From assembly GCF_014648915.1 (NCBI RefSeq), contig NZ_BMSA01000002.1, positions 1-64,000 on the forward strand: a stretch of DNA of 64,000 nt, given 5' to 3'. The stretch comes from Streptomyces phaeofaciens (GTDB taxonomy: Bacteria > Actinomycetota > Actinomycetes > Streptomycetales > Streptomycetaceae). The position numbers were made by a program, and so were the translations under genes. The stretch's first letter is position 1, and every line of letters begins with the position of its first letter. The notes beneath the pieces are model-generated. The model made no database searches, was not told the DNA's origin, and saw only the letters and a list, made by a program, of their open reading frames with translations. Below are positions 61,943 through 64,000 of this stretch, one piece after another.

Positions 61943-63781
61943 ATGACGGTCGTGAACCTGATGAGCGCCCGCCGGTCGTCGTTGTCGCCCCTGCTGACCC
62001 GGCTGCACGCCCGGCTGCGCGACCGGTCGCCCGGACTGGGCGCCGGCCTCCTGGGCGGGGTGCTGGCCGCCGGGCTCGGGCTGGGGTCGTTCGCCGCGCT
62101 CGTGATGGTGCTGTGGATCAGTTCGCCGTATCCGGACAGCGGGCCGGGCGGGGCGCTGCATGTCGCCGCCGCGCTGTGGCTGCTGGCGCACGGGGCCGAG
62201 CTGGTGCGGACCGACACGCTGACCGGGGTGGCGGCGCCGGTGGGGGTCACGCCGTTGCTGTTGCTGGTGCTCCCGGTGTGGCTGGTGCATCGGGCCGCGC
62301 GGGACGCCGTGGACGGACCGGACGCGACCGACGCGGCGGACGGACCGGACGGGCGGGTCGGGGCGGACGGGTGGGGCAGGCCGCACAGGGCGGACGGGTC
62401 GGACGGGTCGGACAGGCCGGACAGGGCGGACCGGTACGGCAGTGGCGGGCACGCGCCGGGGGGCGCGGTCAGTGCGCGGATGGCGTGGGCCGGGGTGGTC
62501 GTCGGGTATCTCGTCGTGGCGGCGGGCGCGGCCTGCTACGCGGCCGGGGGAGCGTTGCGGCCGTCGTGGCTGTGGGCGGCCGTGTGTGTGCCGGGGGTGG
62601 CGGCACTGGCGGCGGGGGCGGGGGTGTGGACGGCGTCAGGGCGTCCCCGGCACGCGCTGGTACGGATGCTGCCGCGAGGGCTGCGGCGCTGCCTGCTCGG
62701 CGAGTGGGTCGGGGCGGCGGTGCGGGCGGCCTCGGCCGGGGTGGCGGTGCTGGTCGGGGGTGGGGCGTTGCTGGTGGCCGTGTCGTCGGTGTGGCACCTG
62801 GGAGCGGCCCGCGGGGCGTTCCTGCAGCTGACCGAGGGGTGGTCGGGGCGGTTCGCGGTGCTGCTGCTGTGTGTGGCGCTGGTGCCGAACGCGGCGGTGT
62901 GGGCGGCGGCGTATGCGCTCGGGCCCGGTTATGTGCTCGGGGCCGGGCATGTGGTGGACCCGTTGCTCTCGGACCCGGCGCCGCTTCTGCCGCCGTTTCC
63001 GCTGCTGGCGGCGGTGCCGGAGGCGGGGGCGGGAGGCGTGTGGAACTGGGTGGCCGGGGTCGTGCCGGTGCTGGCCGGGGCGACGGTGGGGGTGTTCGTG
63101 GCGCGGGAGGGGGCGTTGCCGGGCGGGAGCGAGGACGCCTGGTCGCGGTGGCGGACGGTGGGGGTCGTCGGGGCGGCGGGCGTGGTGTGCGGGGTGTTGG
63201 CCGGCGGGCTCGCGGGGTTGGCGGGCGGGCCGTTGGGCGTGGGGGCGCTGGCTCGGTTCGGGCCGGTGTGGTGGCAGGTCGGTGGCGCGGTGGTGCTGTG
63301 GACCGTGGCCGTAGGGGTGCCGGTGGGGCTGTGCGTGCGGGCGAGGCGGGGCCGGAAGTGGGTGCCGGACGCGTCCTGGCGGACGGCGGGCGGCGGGGTG
63401 CCCTCGGACCGGGAAGCGCGTGGGGACGACGACAAGGGGCTGGTCGGGGGCGAGGAGTTCGGGTTCGGGGAGTTCGGGTTCGAGCCGTACGACTTCGTGG
63501 AACTGGAGGTGGGGACGGCGATGGAGCGGGAGCTGGGGAGCGGGACGGGCAGGGGGACGGAGAGAGGGGTGGAGAAGGAGGCGGGGGCCGACGCGGCGAA
63601 GGAGCCCGAGGGGCCCGAGGAGCCCGAGGGGCGGCCGGAGGCGGCGGACGGGCCGGAGGGGCCCGACGAACCGGTGTGGCACGGGGACACGCCGCGGGAG
63701 GTGCGGTGGGCGGCCTTGCGGGAGGTGGGGGAGGAGGCGCCGGGCGCGGCGGAGGACGAGGGCTCGGCCCCGTCACGGTGA
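61943..63781 (+). CDS. perM: DUF6350 membrane protein (cell division protein PerM type)
   Basis: A 612-residue integral membrane protein of the actinobacterial DUF6350/PerM family, linked to division and growth under stress in mycobacteria. About ten transmembrane helices are visible (for example [20 protein letters not shown] and [20 protein letters not shown]). They are interrupted by an Asp/Gly-rich loop (about 118-165; [20 protein letters not shown]) and followed by a charged, disordered C-terminal arm of about 140 residues ([18 protein letters not shown]). The family normally precedes purN and purH, which would lie beyond the right edge. ATG at 61943 is chosen; MSARRSS at 61961 is an alternative. 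Divergent from the HTH/sigma-like gene across an AT-rich gap. Confidence 0.88.
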   Translation: MTVVNLMSARRSSLSPLLTRLHARLRDRSPGLGAGLLGGVLAAGLGLGSFAALVMVLWISSPYPDSGPGGALHVAAALWLLAHGAELVRTDTLTGVAAPVGVTPLLLLVLPVWLVHRAARDAVDGPDATDAADGPDGRVGADGWGRPHRADGSDGSDRPDRADRYGSGGHAPGGAVSARMAWAGVVVGYLVVAAGAACYAAGGALRPSWLWAAVCVPGVAALAAGAGVWTASGRPRHALVRMLPRGLRRCLLGEWVGAAVRAASAGVAVLVGGGALLVAVSSVWHLGAARGAFLQLTEGWSGRFAVLLLCVALVPNAAVWAAAYALGPGYVLGAGHVVDPLLSDPAPLLPPFPLLAAVPEAGAGGVWNWVAGVVPVLAGATVGVFVAREGALPGGSEDAWSRWRTVGVVGAAGVVCGVLAGGLAGLAGGPLGVGALARFGPVWWQVGGAVVLWTVAVGVPVGLCVRARRGRKWVPDASWRTAGGGVPSDREARGDDDKGLVGGEEFGFGEFGFEPYDFVELEVGTAMERELGSGTGRGTERGVEKEAGADAAKEPEGPEEPEGRPEAADGPEGPDEPVWHGDTPREVRWAALREVGEEAPGAAEDEGSAPSR

Positions 63782-63881
63782 CCGCCGAAAGCTCCTCGCC
63801 CCGCCGCCCTGGCCCATGCACGCGCCCCGTGCCCCTCGCGTCAGAGGCGCGCACGGACGGTCAGGGGGCCTCGGGCGACCC

Positions 63882-64000
63882 TCAGCTGTTCGCCCCCAGG
63901 ATGCCCTTCAGCTCCTTCGGGAGCAGGTCGTTGCAGGACTGCTTCGCCTCGTTGGTGAGGGCGTCGCTGGTGCAGGTGTAGTAGTCGCGGTAGACGAGCT
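63882..64000 (-). CDS. Unrecognised protein, 3' end only
   Basis: The last 38 codons and stop of a minus-strand gene whose start lies beyond the right edge. The visible C-terminus begins [20 protein letters not shown] and ends [13 protein letters not shown]. The two Cys, 17 residues apart, could form a disulphide, which would suit an exported protein. The fragment is too short to name. Confidence 0.6.
   Translation of the reverse strand, partial: LVYRDYYTCTSDALTNEAKQSCNDLLPKELKGILGANS

Overview
The window looks like a chromosomal core segment of a Streptomyces or close relative. It has very high GC, dense GTG/TTG starts, Streptomyces-type Ser/Thr kinases, a DUF6350/PerM protein, an LAxTG (class E sortase) surface protein and icmB. 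The gene order (glpD, kinase cluster, semialdehyde dehydrogenase, GMC oxidoreductase, guaA, pcrA, icmB, sucCD, perM) matches, from memory and not from a search, the conserved region of Streptomyces coelicolor around glpD to sucCD. I see no tRNA, rRNA, CRISPR array, insertion sequence or prophage.

Left part (1-8305): an operon on the minus strand (ribbon-helix-helix regulator, DUF4097 protein, DrrA-type ABC ATPase running off the left edge) lies behind an unusual control region with an inverted repeat and a 10-bp-period repeat array. It is followed by a small membrane protein, a nucleotide-sugar dehydrogenase homologue in which Ser replaces the catalytic Cys, glpD, a tandem repeat, and a secreted serine hydrolase.

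Kinase block (8306-20634): six consecutive genes on one strand encode Ser/Thr-kinase-like receptors, each with one transmembrane segment and what looks like the same unnamed extracytoplasmic C-terminal domain. Five keep the catalytic residues; the second is a pseudokinase with a long Pro/Ala/Gly insert. A small lipoprotein gene sits between kinases five and six. This is the best candidate for a cooperating, poorly described signalling system.

Middle (20700-42360): semialdehyde dehydrogenase, GMC oxidoreductase, LAETG surface protein, chorismate mutase preceded by a candidate aromatic-codon leader peptide and hairpins (attenuator), guaA, several small metabolic or membrane genes, and a divergent envelope-stress module (PspC protein versus PspC-fused histidine kinase plus LuxR-type regulator). 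Two NlpC/P60 endopeptidases follow, one behind a c-di-AMP (ydaO-type) riboswitch.

Right part (42365-64000): pcrA, an M23 peptidase, a lipase, icmB, and then a five-gene module resembling E. coli yehL/M/P/Q: MoxR-type AAA+ ATPase, DUF5682 and VWA proteins on the plus strand, with DUF5691 and a SWIM-family protein divergently transcribed. Here the SWIM protein seems to have lost its SWIM finger through a deletion and frameshift. The window ends with a secreted protein, sucCD behind a CRP-like site, an unusual HTH/sigma-like/membrane protein, perM, and the 3' end of an unrecognised gene.
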